From: Vreelandella venusta
Lineage (GTDB): Bacteria; Pseudomonadota; Gammaproteobacteria; Pseudomonadales; Halomonadaceae
Length of the DNA stretch: 64,000 nt
Assembly: GCF_007989605.1 (NCBI RefSeq)
Contig: NZ_BJUL01000009.1
Coordinates: 1 to 64,000, forward strand
Reading direction: 5' to 3'
Both the position numbers and the translations under genes were made by a program. The stretch's first letter is position 1. The number at the start of each line of letters is the position of its first letter. The notes under the pieces are model-generated. The model saw only the letters and a list, made by a program, of their open reading frames with translations, did no database searches and had not been told where the DNA came from. Positions 36,075 through 47,708 of the stretch are shown piece after piece.

Positions 36075-39000
36075 AAACGTTTTCTCGATAGCATCTACCG
36101 GCATAGGGCGTCCAAACAAATAACCTTGAAAAGCTTGGCAGCCATGAGCCAGCAGCCACGCTTTCTGGCTCTCTGATTCGACGCCTTCGGCAATGACATC
36201 AAGATTTAAGCTTTTTGCCAGGGCAATCGTACTTTCCACAATGGCCGCATTAGCACTGCTTTCTAACACTTGATGGACAAACGACTGATCGATCTTAAGC
36301 TGATCAAGCGGCAACTGGGCAAGATACGCCAGCGATGAATAACCGGTTCCAAAATCATCCAGAGAAAAACGCACACCTTGGGCTTTCAGGCTCAGCATTT
36401 TGTCACGCGCATCGTCGCGCGCTTCCACAAACAGCGACTCGGTAACTTCAAGTTTGAGGCGCTCAAGCGGTGCCTTTGTACGCACAAAGACCTGCTGTAA
36501 GCGAGACAAGAAATCACTATCGCGGAACTGCAGTGGGCTGATATTCACCGAAATCGTCAGCTCATGCAGGTGTGGCGTTGCTGCCCAGCAAGCTAGCTGA
36601 TGGCACGCCTCTTCAATGACCCACTCGCCAACCTCATTAATCAGCCCGGTGCTCTCTAAGAGCGGAATAAACTCGCCAGGTGACACCATGCCACGCTCTG
36701 GATGCTGCCAGCGTAGCAGTGCCTCAACGCCCGTATAGTGGCCACAGCGATCAACTTGAGGTTGGTAATAGAGACGCCACTGATGACTCTCTAATGCCTG
36801 CCGCAAGTCGGCTTCAAGCTTAACCCTTGCCAGTAGCGCAGCTTGCATCGAAGGATCAAAAAAGCGTATGGCACGACGCCCACTCGCCTTCGCCTGTAGT
36901 AAAGCCATGTCGACTTGCTGAAGGTAGTCTTCGGCGCTTCGCTGGCTATCGGACACAACCGTAATCCCGACGCATGCGGTGACCATGATCTGTTCTTCAG
37001 AAAAATTAACTGGCTCATCAAGCGCCACCAGAAGTTTCTGGGCAATATGCTCTGCTAAGCGACGTGTCTGACGTGGGCTTCCATCGATGTCTTCAATAAG
37101 CACGGCAAATTCATCACTCCCCAGGCGAGCCAACGTATCGGTATCGCGCAACATTTGGCCAAACCGCTGGGCAACCCGCTGAAGCAACTGATCGCCGGCA
37201 AGGTGCCCCAGGGTATCGTTAATATGGTTAAAACGGTCGATATCGATCACCAGTAACGCCCCACAGCGCTGGTGGCGGTTTAGCTCTTTGAGTGCTGTCT
37301 CCATTCTGTCCATAAACAAACGTCGATTTGCGAAGCCTGTTAATGGATCATAAAACGCAAGTTGGTGGATCTCTTGCTCAGCGGCTTTGCGCTCACTAAT
37401 ATCGCTCATGGTGGCAACGTAGTTAGTCAGCACACCGTCTGCATCGTAAACAGCACTGATCGTCAGCCACTCAGGGAACAGCTCACCATTTTTGCGCTGA
37501 TTCCAGATTTCGCCCTCCCAGCTTCCTGTGGTCATCACCCGCTTCCACAAGCGACGATAAAACGCTGCGTTATGGTGACCAGAGCTAAACATACGTGGGT
37601 TCTTGCCGATCACCTCAGCTTCGCTGTAGCCGGTTATACGCTTAAACGTCTCATTAACTTTTAAAATATCTCCCCGTGCATCCGCCACTATGATGCCTAG
37701 ATGCGCTTGAAAAGCAGCCGCTGCAATCTGCAGCTCAACTTCTGCGCGCTTCGCTTCGGTAATATCACGGTTCACCGATAACACTCCCTCAAACTGTCCA
37801 GCACTACTTATTAGCGGGCTCACGGTGGCATGAAAATGGTGTGGCTGCGCGTCAATGGTCAGCGGATACTCAAATCTTTCTACTTTATGCAACTGCTGCA
37901 CTCGCTCAAAAACGGCGGCAAATGCACCAGCCAAAGGAGCTGGCAAGACCTGAGAAAAGTGCTTTCCCAGCGCATCTTGGCTTTTAACAAGCAGCTGCTC
38001 AGGGGAAGCCGCATGGATATAGCTAAAGTGCCCTTCTACATCAAATACAAAAATCAAATCCTGAATCGAGTGGACTAAAGCATCCATACGTGCGCCACGC
38101 GCTTGCGCTTCGGCTCTTGCTAGCTCTCGCTCTTTTATTCGCTCATGTAGTTGATAAGCTAACGCAAGGCGGTTTAAGTAGTGGCGAACACCCCAAGCCC
38201 CTAACAGCGTAATTAAACCAACGACCAACAATAACACCAGCAAACGCTGGCGCCATCCAGCCATCAGCGTATGAAGGTCAACACCTACAGCAACAAATAC
38301 CGGATAGTCACTAATGCGTTGCATGTGAAATAAGCGTTTACTTCCGTCAAGGGGCGAGATCGCGGTTAATGTCCGAGTAACACTACCGCTGTTTAACCAC
38401 TGCTGTGTCTCAGGCGCATCAAGCTGGCTACCAATAAACCTGCCTTCATGGGGAGCCGGGTGCCGAGCAACTACTTTTAGACTCTCATCTATCAGTGCCA
38501 TGCTCTCACCGTCGTACACTCGCATTTGCTGCAGCGCACTATTGAGGATATGCGGCATGATACGAGACACAATCACACCAGCGAAGTCGCCCTGGTCATT
38601 CACTAGACGCCTGCCATGATAGAGAAAGAAACGCTGCTTGCTTGCCGACCAAATAAGCGGCGTCATCATTTCGTCTTGGTCACCTTGTTGAAAGGTGCTG
38701 AAAAAGACGCTGTCGCCAATCCCCTCCTCAACATCTCGATTAGCGTTACTGCTTAAACGTAGGCGCCCATGAGGGTCTAATACACTAACACTATAGATTA
38801 GCGGCACGTACTCGGTAAGATTGTCGAGCGCTCGTTGGACGGCAGCTGCACTTTCCGCCTCTAAACCATCCAATCCCAAAGAGTTTTCTTGGTGAACATT
38901 GAGCAACTCGGCCAGGCTAAACAAACCTTGGCTGCTCTTCCCAAACATGCCTATTACCCATTCTGACACCACGTTCGCACGAGCAATCACACGGGACTCA

Positions 39001-39167
39001 GCCGCAGTGACTTCTTGGTGATATTGGCCTTTGAGCAACCAGCCAAACAGCGCAATCATCATACATAAAGACAAAATGTAGAGCGTAATAACGCGCTGCT
39101 TTTGGCGCCGAAAGCCAGGCATTGCCTGGCTTTTGTTAGTTACCCGATCACTGCGAGGTAGCAGCAT
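36054..39167 (-). CDS. membrane PAS-GGDEF-EAL c-di-GMP signalling protein
   Basis: In this 1037-residue protein an N-terminal membrane helix (about 27-46), a roughly 240-residue periplasmic sensor and a second helix (about 295-315) are followed by two PAS domains. GGDEF and EAL domains come next. The GGDEF active site is altered to GSDEF, though the RxxD site (RDTD) five residues upstream remains. The EAL domain looks complete: EALLRWQHP, EVTESLF, DDFGTGYSSL, LKIDQSFV and AEGVES. It is therefore probably mainly a c-di-GMP phosphodiesterase, with the GGDEF domain regulatory or weakly active. Confidence 0.9.
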   Translation of the reverse strand: MLLPRSDRVTNKSQAMPGFRRQKQRVITLYILSLCMMIALFGWLLKGQYHQEVTAAESRVIARANVVSEWVIGMFGKSSQGLFSLAELLNVHQENSLGLDGLEAESAAAVQRALDNLTEYVPLIYSVSVLDPHGRLRLSSNANRDVEEGIGDSVFFSTFQQGDQDEMMTPLIWSASKQRFFLYHGRRLVNDQGDFAGVIVSRIMPHILNSALQQMRVYDGESMALIDESLKVVARHPAPHEGRFIGSQLDAPETQQWLNSGSVTRTLTAISPLDGSKRLFHMQRISDYPVFVAVGVDLHTLMAGWRQRLLVLLLVVGLITLLGAWGVRHYLNRLALAYQLHERIKERELARAEAQARGARMDALVHSIQDLIFVFDVEGHFSYIHAASPEQLLVKSQDALGKHFSQVLPAPLAGAFAAVFERVQQLHKVERFEYPLTIDAQPHHFHATVSPLISSAGQFEGVLSVNRDITEAKRAEVELQIAAAAFQAHLGIIVADARGDILKVNETFKRITGYSEAEVIGKNPRMFSSGHHNAAFYRRLWKRVMTTGSWEGEIWNQRKNGELFPEWLTISAVYDADGVLTNYVATMSDISERKAAEQEIHQLAFYDPLTGFANRRLFMDRMETALKELNRHQRCGALLVIDIDRFNHINDTLGHLAGDQLLQRVAQRFGQMLRDTDTLARLGSDEFAVLIEDIDGSPRQTRRLAEHIAQKLLVALDEPVNFSEEQIMVTACVGITVVSDSQRSAEDYLQQVDMALLQAKASGRRAIRFFDPSMQAALLARVKLEADLRQALESHQWRLYYQPQVDRCGHYTGVEALLRWQHPERGMVSPGEFIPLLESTGLINEVGEWVIEEACHQLACWAATPHLHELTISVNISPLQFRDSDFLSRLQQVFVRTKAPLERLKLEVTESLFVEARDDARDKMLSLKAQGVRFSLDDFGTGYSSLAYLAQLPLDQLKIDQSFVHQVLESSANAAIVESTIALAKSLNLDVIAEGVESESQKAWLLAHGCQAFQGYLFGRPMPVDAIEKTFLAQQRS

Positions 39168-39351
39168 TATATGTAGGCCTTATTCAGATATCCCGCAGCA
39201 CACCTGATACAGTATAAAAAGAATAGTGAAAAATAGACCACAACGGCTCCTCGTAGGCGGTTTTAAATAGTGGCGCGGCTTGTTTTTGATGTATATCTAT
39301 TTTCAGCAAAAAGCTCATAAAAGTCGTTATTTTACTCAATAAGAGGCTGTC

Positions 39352-40257
39352 ATGGCATCGTTAGGCCAAATGAGTGACTACGAAGTACGCTTAGTGCGTA
39401 TTTTTAAAACGGTCGTGGAGTGCGGTGGTTTCACCGCTGCGGAAACCGCTTTAGGCATCAGTCGTTCAGCCATTAGCCAACACATGAATGATTTAGAAGG
39501 TAGGCTAGGCTTTTCGCTATGCCAGCGTGGCCGAGGCGGCTTTAGTTTAACCGAAGAAGGCAAGGAAATTTACCAAGCAGGTTTGACACTACTGACCGCG
39601 CTCGAAGCCTTTAAAAGCGATGTAAACGCATTACATCATACTATCAAGGGCGAACTGAATATCGGTATCACCGATAACTTGGTCACCTTGCCTGCTATGC
39701 ATGTTACCCATGCGCTCGCCGAGCTGACCGCGCCAAATCATGAGGTCACCGTTAATATTCACATGGAGCCTTCAGATGCCGTTATTCGAAGCGTCATGGA
39801 TGGCCACTTGCATGTCGGCGTTGTGCCCGCGGTTAACTTACCCTCCAGCTTAGAAACGCACCTGTTGTACGAGGAGCCTTCGTTTCTTTACTGCGCCGCT
39901 GGCCACCCGCTGTTTAATGCAACTGATGACGCATTCACATTTGAACAGATTGCCGCTTATCCAGCGATAACGCCTCGCTATCCACTCCCCAGCGATGCGC
40001 GTAAAGCACATGATGCGTTAAATTTACAAGCCTCTGCCTCTGACCGGGAGGGCGCTGCGTTTTTGATTCTCACTGGACGGTTTATCGGTTTTCTTCCTGA
40101 ACATGTTGCCGCCCAATGGGTTAATGCCCATAAGATGCGCGCCATTCAGCCGGGTACCCAACGTTATCAGATTCCGTTTGTGCTAATCACTCGCCATGAT
40201 CGCCGCCCCAACCGGGTGGTCGATGCATTTTTAGGATTTGTGAAAGGCGCAAAATAG
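39352..40257 (+). CDS. LysR-family transcriptional regulator
   Basis: The 301-residue protein has an N-terminal winged helix (FTAAETALGISRSAISQHMNDLEGRLGF, about residues 27-55) and a periplasmic-binding-like effector domain. AAGAGG precedes the ATG. It converges on the NCS1 permease gene across a strong terminator and is the only regulator near the pyrimidine-degradation genes, so it is their likely controller; this is inference from position. Confidence 0.87.
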   Translation: MASLGQMSDYEVRLVRIFKTVVECGGFTAAETALGISRSAISQHMNDLEGRLGFSLCQRGRGGFSLTEEGKEIYQAGLTLLTALEAFKSDVNALHHTIKGELNIGITDNLVTLPAMHVTHALAELTAPNHEVTVNIHMEPSDAVIRSVMDGHLHVGVVPAVNLPSSLETHLLYEEPSFLYCAAGHPLFNATDDAFTFEQIAAYPAITPRYPLPSDARKAHDALNLQASASDREGAAFLILTGRFIGFLPEHVAAQWVNAHKMRAIQPGTQRYQIPFVLITRHDRRPNRVVDAFLGFVKGAK

Positions 40258-40281
40258 CTCACCTGGTTATGCCAAGCACAA

Positions 40282-40320
40282 AATAATCAAAGCTCGGCTA
40301 AGTGCCGAGCTTTGATTATT
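40282..40320. terminator. bidirectional terminator between LysR and NCS1 genes
   Basis: A perfect 17-bp stem has arms starting AATAATCAAAGCTCGGC and a five-base loop. The A/T-rich base of the stem gives a U-tract on either strand, as expected for convergent genes. Confidence 0.92.
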
Positions 40321-40343
40321 AATGGCGTTTACTTATAACGAGT

Positions 40344-41861
40344 TTATGGCAGCTTTGCCGTCTCGCTGGCCATGTGTGGCGCGGGCCCTACCTGAGAAGA
40401 TGATGTTAAAACGTGGCTTGCGGCGTAATAAACAATCGCGCCAAGCGCAGAGCCAGTAAACCAGCCATAGTCATAGAACCAGTTCATGGTGCCGGTTAAC
40501 AGCGAGATTAGCGTCAGTGCCACCGGCACGCCGAACGCGATAAAACCCGCCACATTGACCGCAGGATAAGCACGGTTATCCATATATAAGCTAGGCACAT
40601 CTAACCGCTGCTTTTTAATTAGGAAATAGTCCACTGCCATGATGCCTGCGATGGGGCCAAGCAGGCTGGAGTATCCCAGCAGCCAGTTTGAGTACATCTG
40701 CTCAAGCGACACCCCTTGAGCAATGATACCCGCTTTCTGCAAAAGGTCGTAGCCCATCAACAAAACACCCACCGCTCCGGTCATAAGCACACCGCGGGTT
40801 TGGTTAATCAGTTTTGGGGCAATATTCTGGAAGTCATTCGTGGGAGAAACAATATTCGAAGCGGTATTGGTGGAAATCGTGGCAATAATGATTAGCAACA
40901 TGGCAAGCACTACCCAGAAAGGGCTTTCGATATAGCCAATCAAACGTACTGGGTCAGCAACCGTCTGGCCCACTAGCGACTCAGACGCCGCCGTTAATAC
41001 AACGCCCAACGCTGCAAAGAAGAACATTGTCAGCGGCAACCCAATCACTTGGCCAACAATTTGATCTTTTTGGCTTTTGGCAAACCGGCTGAAATCAGGA
41101 ATGTTCAGCGACAACGTCGCCCAAAACCCCACCATCGCAGTTAATCCTGCAAAGAAGTAGCCATATACTGATGCTCCTTCTGGGCGCGAGGGCGGTTGCG
41201 CTAATAACTCAGTCATCGACATGTGCGGCCATGCCCACATCATTAATCCAATCCCCACAGCAAGCAACAACGGCGCCGCTAGGGTTTCCAGCCACTTGAT
41301 CGACTCAGCCCCACGAATGACCACAAAAAGATTCATTGCGCCGAAGACAAAAAAGCCAATGACTTCACCTACCCCACCCAGCGCAGCCCAAGCGGGGACC
41401 AGTTCGGATAACAGAAGATGAATAGCCAAACCACCAAACATCGTTTGAATGCCAAACCAGCCACAGCCTACGAGAGCCCGCACCAAACAAGGCACGTTAG
41501 AGCCTAAAATACCAAATGACGATCGCAGCACAACTGGAAAAGGAATACCAAATTTAGTGCCCGGAAAAGCATTTAGAGTGAGCGGAATCAGGACGATCAC
41601 GTTGGCTAGAAAAATGGCAAAAAGCGCTTCGCCCACACTCAGGCCAAAGTAGGCGGTTAACACACCACCCAAGGTGTAGGTCGGTACACAAATCGACATC
41701 CCCACCCAAAGTGCCGCAATGTTCCATTTGCTCCAAGTGCGCTCACTCGCCTGAGTGGGCGCAATATCTTTATTGAAACGAGGACTATCACCTACGTCTT
41801 TGCCTACATCGAGTTCAATTAACCCCTCTCTGTCTACCATTCGGGATGTTGAGCCAGTCAT
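40344..41861 (-). CDS. NCS1-family nucleobase/hydantoin permease
   Basis: This 505-residue integral membrane protein has about twelve helices. It matches the Mhp1/uracil-allantoin NCS1 group: SERTWSKWNIAALWVGM near the N-terminus, GCGWFGIQTMFGG, and an NIPDFSRFAKSQKDQ loop. Beside the Pyd genes it most likely imports uracil, thymine or dihydropyrimidines. GAGGAG precedes the ATG. It is divergent from the catabolic operon across the 576-bp AT-rich region. Confidence 0.9.
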   Translation of the reverse strand: MTGSTSRMVDREGLIELDVGKDVGDSPRFNKDIAPTQASERTWSKWNIAALWVGMSICVPTYTLGGVLTAYFGLSVGEALFAIFLANVIVLIPLTLNAFPGTKFGIPFPVVLRSSFGILGSNVPCLVRALVGCGWFGIQTMFGGLAIHLLLSELVPAWAALGGVGEVIGFFVFGAMNLFVVIRGAESIKWLETLAAPLLLAVGIGLMMWAWPHMSMTELLAQPPSRPEGASVYGYFFAGLTAMVGFWATLSLNIPDFSRFAKSQKDQIVGQVIGLPLTMFFFAALGVVLTAASESLVGQTVADPVRLIGYIESPFWVVLAMLLIIIATISTNTASNIVSPTNDFQNIAPKLINQTRGVLMTGAVGVLLMGYDLLQKAGIIAQGVSLEQMYSNWLLGYSSLLGPIAGIMAVDYFLIKKQRLDVPSLYMDNRAYPAVNVAGFIAFGVPVALTLISLLTGTMNWFYDYGWFTGSALGAIVYYAASHVLTSSSQVGPAPHMASETAKLP

Positions 41862-42060
41862 ATAGTCTCCTCAGCAGTGCTGTAGCCCAGTAAGTTCACG
41901 GTTTCAGTCTTTCAAGAGCAATAAGCGTGCCTAAAACAAAATCACAAACACTAACCCATTGATCGAAAAGCTGACTTACTAGGCAGACATACACATACTT
42001 ATAGCGTGATTATTGTTATTCGCCTTTCAGGTCTTAAAAGCCATTAATAAGCGTAGCCAT

Positions 42061-42280
42061 TTAAATAAAATACGCACCAAAAAGATGCGCAAAAAATATC
42101 AAAACTCAAAAAAATAAACACAACCATATGTTTTAAAAGAAAAAACAAACATCACCAACATCGAACAAAACTTCACCAACTTAGAAAACTCATCACTAAA
42201 AACAATAAAAATATCAATAAATCAAAGAGTTAAATCAGAAAATTAAAATTATTAAAAAACACTTGAAACAACACCTCACA
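42061..42280 (+). promoter_or_regulatory. AT-rich, G-depleted leader upstream of the pyrimidine operon
   Basis: By hand count this 220-base stretch has about 12 G and 42 C on the plus strand (roughly 25 percent G+C, against well over 50 percent around it), with long A runs. It lies in the gap 41862-42437, which contains no credible gene. A transcript running toward the catabolic genes would be unstructured and C-over-G, as in Rho-utilisation sites. It could also be a nucleoid-protein binding region. Function is inferred. Confidence 0.5.
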
Positions 42281-42289
42281 AAGGACTAT

Positions 42290-42325
42290 GTTCAAAAAGC
42301 TGTCAATAAAGACAACTTTTTGAAC
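42290..42325. promoter_or_regulatory. strong 15-bp inverted repeat upstream of the pyrimidine operon
   Basis: The arms GTTCAAAAAGCTGTC and GACAACTTTTTGAAC pair at 14 of 15 positions (the exception is a G-T pair in RNA) around the loop AATAAA. It lies 112 bases before the beta-ureidopropionase start. It may be an operator or an RNA hairpin in the leader; a T-run inside the right arm makes a terminator role less typical. Confidence 0.6.
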
Positions 42326-42389
42326 AACAATAAGACACCACTGCACGCCACGTAATCACACACTTGTTACTTGACCAGTAACGTACCGA

Positions 42390-42403
42390 CATGCGTACGC
42401 ATG
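42390..42403. promoter_or_regulatory. 14-bp perfect palindrome, candidate operator
   Basis: CATGCGTACGCATG reads the same on both strands and sits 34 bases before the first catabolic gene, where a repressor or activator could act. Confidence 0.45.
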
Positions 42404-42437
42404 CGGTTGGCGCGTATGACTTGAGAGGGCATGTTCT

Positions 42438-44775
<2,338 letters not shown>

Positions 44776-44812
44776 ACAGCTCCTCAAGAAAAGAAAAAAT
44801 CCAACAGGAGAG

Positions 44813-46198
44813 ATGACCGTGAACCACTCACTTGACCACCTGCCTAGCGCACAAGAGGTCGGCACCTACGATCCACCGACACTGGCAAACAACTTTACCG
44901 ATCTCCATCCACCGTTAACCCACCGTCAAGCAATGATCGAAAGCCAGCGCTGCTTGTACTGTTTCGACGCCCCTTGCGTTGAGGCCTGTCCATCGGATAT
45001 TGATATCCCCAGCTTTATTCGTCAGATCAGCGAAAACAACATTAATGGCGCAGCAGAAACCATCCTGGAAGCCAACATTCTTGGCGGCAGCTGCGCCCGG
45101 GTGTGCCCCACTGAAATCCTCTGCGAGCGTAGCTGTGTGCGCAACCATGATGCAGAGTGCCAACCAGTGCTAATTGGCCTGCTGCAACGCCACGCCACTG
45201 ACCATATGCAGTTCGAAAGCCACCCATTCAAGCGGGCGGCTAACAGCGGCCGCCATATCGCCGTGGTAGGCGCGGGGCCCGCTGGCCTTTCCTGTGCCCA
45301 CCGCTTGGCGATGCTAGGCCATCAAGTGACCATTTTTGAGGCCGAACAAAAACCCGGCGGGCTAAATGAGTACGGTATCGCCCGCTATAAGATGACCGAT
45401 GATTTCGCCCGTAAAGAAGTAGAGTTTCTATTAGAAATAGGCGGCATTGAGCTTCAGTACGGCCAGCGCCTCGGTGATAATTTGTCGCTTGCGACGCTGC
45501 ACCAGCAGTTCGATAGCGTTTTCCTCGGCTTGGGTCTTGGTGCCAGCCGTGCCCTAGGGCTCACGGGGGATGATGCTCCCGGCTTGATGCCTGCCGTTGA
45601 CTACATTAAAACCCTGCGCCAAACCAAAGACCTTGGGAGTTTACCTGTCGCCAAGCGCTGCATTGTGATCGGTGCAGGCAATACCGCCATTGATATGGCG
45701 ACCCAAATGACCCGGCTTGGTGCGACAGAGGTAACGCTGGTCTACCGCCGCGGCACAGAGGCGATGTCTGCTACCGATCATGAGCAAGAAATTGCCAAAG
45801 CGAACGGCGTGCGCATGGTGACGTGGGCTCAGCCAGACGACATTTTATTGGATGACCAAGGGCGCGTGGCGGGTATGCGTTTTGCCAAGACCCACGATCG
45901 GGTTGGTCAGTTAACACCTACTGGTGAAACATTCGACCTTGCCGCCGACGCCATCTTTAAGGCGATTGGCCAAGGCTTCGATAGCGCTAGCCTGACGGAT
46001 GAAGCCGCCAGAGAGCTTGCCCGCGACGGCGAACGTATCCAAGTTGATGCTTTCTTCCGCACCTCAATGCCCAATGTTTACGCGGGTGGCGACTGCGTGA
46101 ACCCCGGTCAAGATCTTACTGTTCAAGCCGTTCAACACGGCAAACTAGCTGCCCATGCCATTCACCAAGCGCTTGCCGCCAAGCAGGAGGCCGCATGA
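44813..46198 (+). CDS. preT: NAD-dependent dihydropyrimidine dehydrogenase subunit PreT
   Basis: This 461-residue flavoprotein subunit resembles the small glutamate synthase fold. N-terminal cysteine motifs CLYCFDAPCVEACPSD and CARVCPTEILCERSC bind Fe-S clusters. The FAD fingerprint VVGAGPAGLSCA and the NAD(P) site VIGAGNTAIDMA follow. With PreA it interconverts uracil/thymine and dihydropyrimidines. AGGAGAG precedes the ATG. The stop overlaps preA (ATGA). Confidence 0.92.
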   Translation: MTVNHSLDHLPSAQEVGTYDPPTLANNFTDLHPPLTHRQAMIESQRCLYCFDAPCVEACPSDIDIPSFIRQISENNINGAAETILEANILGGSCARVCPTEILCERSCVRNHDAECQPVLIGLLQRHATDHMQFESHPFKRAANSGRHIAVVGAGPAGLSCAHRLAMLGHQVTIFEAEQKPGGLNEYGIARYKMTDDFARKEVEFLLEIGGIELQYGQRLGDNLSLATLHQQFDSVFLGLGLGASRALGLTGDDAPGLMPAVDYIKTLRQTKDLGSLPVAKRCIVIGAGNTAIDMATQMTRLGATEVTLVYRRGTEAMSATDHEQEIAKANGVRMVTWAQPDDILLDDQGRVAGMRFAKTHDRVGQLTPTGETFDLAADAIFKAIGQGFDSASLTDEAARELARDGERIQVDAFFRTSMPNVYAGGDCVNPGQDLTVQAVQHGKLAAHAIHQALAAKQEAA

Positions 46199-47529
46199 AC
46201 ACACTTCCCTTCACACCACCAGGCAACAAAAACAGCGGCGACAGCGTAGTAAACGGCATTGACCTGTCGGTGAATTTTGCAGGCATCAAAGCCCCCAACC
46301 CGTTCTGGCTAGCCTCAGCCCCGCCTACCGATAAAGCCTATAACGTAGTACGCGCCTATGAAGCGGGTTGGGGCGGCGTCGTCTGGAAAACCCTTGGTGA
46401 AGAGCCACCAGCAGTGAATGTCTCTTCACGTTACTCTGCGCACTATGGCAAAAACCGCGAGGTGATCGGCTTCAACAATATCGAGCTGATTACCGATCGC
46501 TCGCTGGAGATCAACCTTCAAGAAATCACCCAGGTGAAAAAAGACTGGCCCGACCGAGCGCTGATTGTCTCTATCATGGTGCCCTGTAACGAAGACGCTT
46601 GGGCCTATATTTTGCCACTCGTGGAAGCAACTGGCGCAGATGGCATTGAGCTCAACCTGGGCTGCCCTCATGGCATGCCGGAACGCGGCATGGGGGCAGC
46701 GGTCGGCCAAAATCCCGACCTGATCGAAAAAGTTGCTTACTGGTGTAAGAAGCACTACTCAAAGCCGGTGATTGTAAAACTCACCCCCAACATCACCGAC
46801 ATTCGAGTGGGTGCCCAAGCCGCGCTACGGGGTGGCGCCGACGCGGTATCGCTGATCAACACCATCAACTCGATCACTAGCATCGACCTGGACAATATGG
46901 TCGCCAAACCCACGGTAGGCCATCAGAGTACCCACGGTGGCTACTGCGGCAGCGCCGTGAAACCTATCGCGATGAATATGGTGGCAGAGATTGCCCGCGA
47001 CCCGGCAACGCCAACGCTGCCGATTTCCGGCATCGGCGGCATTTCTACATGGCGGGATGCGGCAGAATTTATCACTCTGGGAGCAGGCAGCGTGCAGGTA
47101 TGTACCGCTGCAATGCTCAACGGTTTTCGCATTGTAGAAGAGATGAAAGATGGCCTTTCACGCTGGATGGCAGAAAAAGGCTACGACTCTATTGAATCGT
47201 TCTCGCGCAAAGCCGTGCCCCAAACCACCGACTGGAAACACCTGGACATCAACTTTAAAACCATTGCCAAGATTGATCAGGACCTGTGCATTGAGTGCGG
47301 TCGCTGCTATATCGCTTGCGAGGATACCTCCCATCAGTCGATTGCCAAGCTCACCGAGCAAGATGGCGCACGCCGTTACGAGGTAATCGAAGACGAGTGC
47401 GTTGGCTGCAACTTATGCCAAATCACCTGTCCAGTGGAGAATTGCATCACCATGGTGCCTCAAGAAACCGGCAAACCATTCTTGGCCTGGGACAACGACC
47501 CTCGTAACCCCTTCAGAGTCGCTTCATAA
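46195..47529 (+). CDS. preA: NAD-dependent dihydropyrimidine dehydrogenase subunit PreA
   Basis: The 444-residue protein has an N-terminal dihydroorotate dehydrogenase-like FMN barrel, with NPFWLASAPPT, ELNLGCPHGMPERGMG and VIVKLTPNI. Two C-terminal 4Fe-4S motifs follow: CIECGRCYIACED and CVGCNLCQITCPVENC. It is the catalytic subunit partner of PreT and ends the catabolic operon, which is followed by a hairpin at 47576-47599. Confidence 0.94.
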   Translation: MNTLPFTPPGNKNSGDSVVNGIDLSVNFAGIKAPNPFWLASAPPTDKAYNVVRAYEAGWGGVVWKTLGEEPPAVNVSSRYSAHYGKNREVIGFNNIELITDRSLEINLQEITQVKKDWPDRALIVSIMVPCNEDAWAYILPLVEATGADGIELNLGCPHGMPERGMGAAVGQNPDLIEKVAYWCKKHYSKPVIVKLTPNITDIRVGAQAALRGGADAVSLINTINSITSIDLDNMVAKPTVGHQSTHGGYCGSAVKPIAMNMVAEIARDPATPTLPISGIGGISTWRDAAEFITLGAGSVQVCTAAMLNGFRIVEEMKDGLSRWMAEKGYDSIESFSRKAVPQTTDWKHLDINFKTIAKIDQDLCIECGRCYIACEDTSHQSIAKLTEQDGARRYEVIEDECVGCNLCQITCPVENCITMVPQETGKPFLAWDNDPRNPFRVAS

Positions 47530-47575
47530 GCGTGTCCCATAAACGCCTCATCACGACCTAGTCTTCGCGAATAGC

Positions 47576-47599
47576 ACCGCCCTCCTCTGTGAGGGCGGT
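47576..47599 (+). terminator. hairpin after preA
   Basis: ACCGCCCTC and GAGGGCGGT form a perfect 9-bp stem with a six-base loop, 46 bases past the preA stop. The U-tract is weak (CACTTTG), so efficiency is uncertain. Confidence 0.7.
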
Positions 47600-47660
47600 C
47601 ACTTTGCGCAACAGTTTGTTCCGTTATAAAAAGGCGACATAGCGCCTCTTCTTTTGAGAA

Positions 47661-47696
47661 TATGAGAAACCATCGCATATAAAACATTTTCTCATA
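47661..47696. promoter_or_regulatory. 9-bp inverted repeat ahead of the binding-protein gene
   Basis: TATGAGAAA and TTTCTCATA are separated by 18 bases and end 12 bases before the start at 47709. It does not match a Fur box well. An operator or mRNA stem covering the translation start region are both possible. Confidence 0.4.
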
Positions 47697-47708
47697 AAAG
47701 GAGCTACG

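Noticed and set aside
47661..47696. Fur box ahead of the siderophore-type binding protein
   Set aside because: The repeat TATGAGAAA/TTTCTCATA has an 18-base spacer and does not fit the GATAATGATAATCATTATC pattern.
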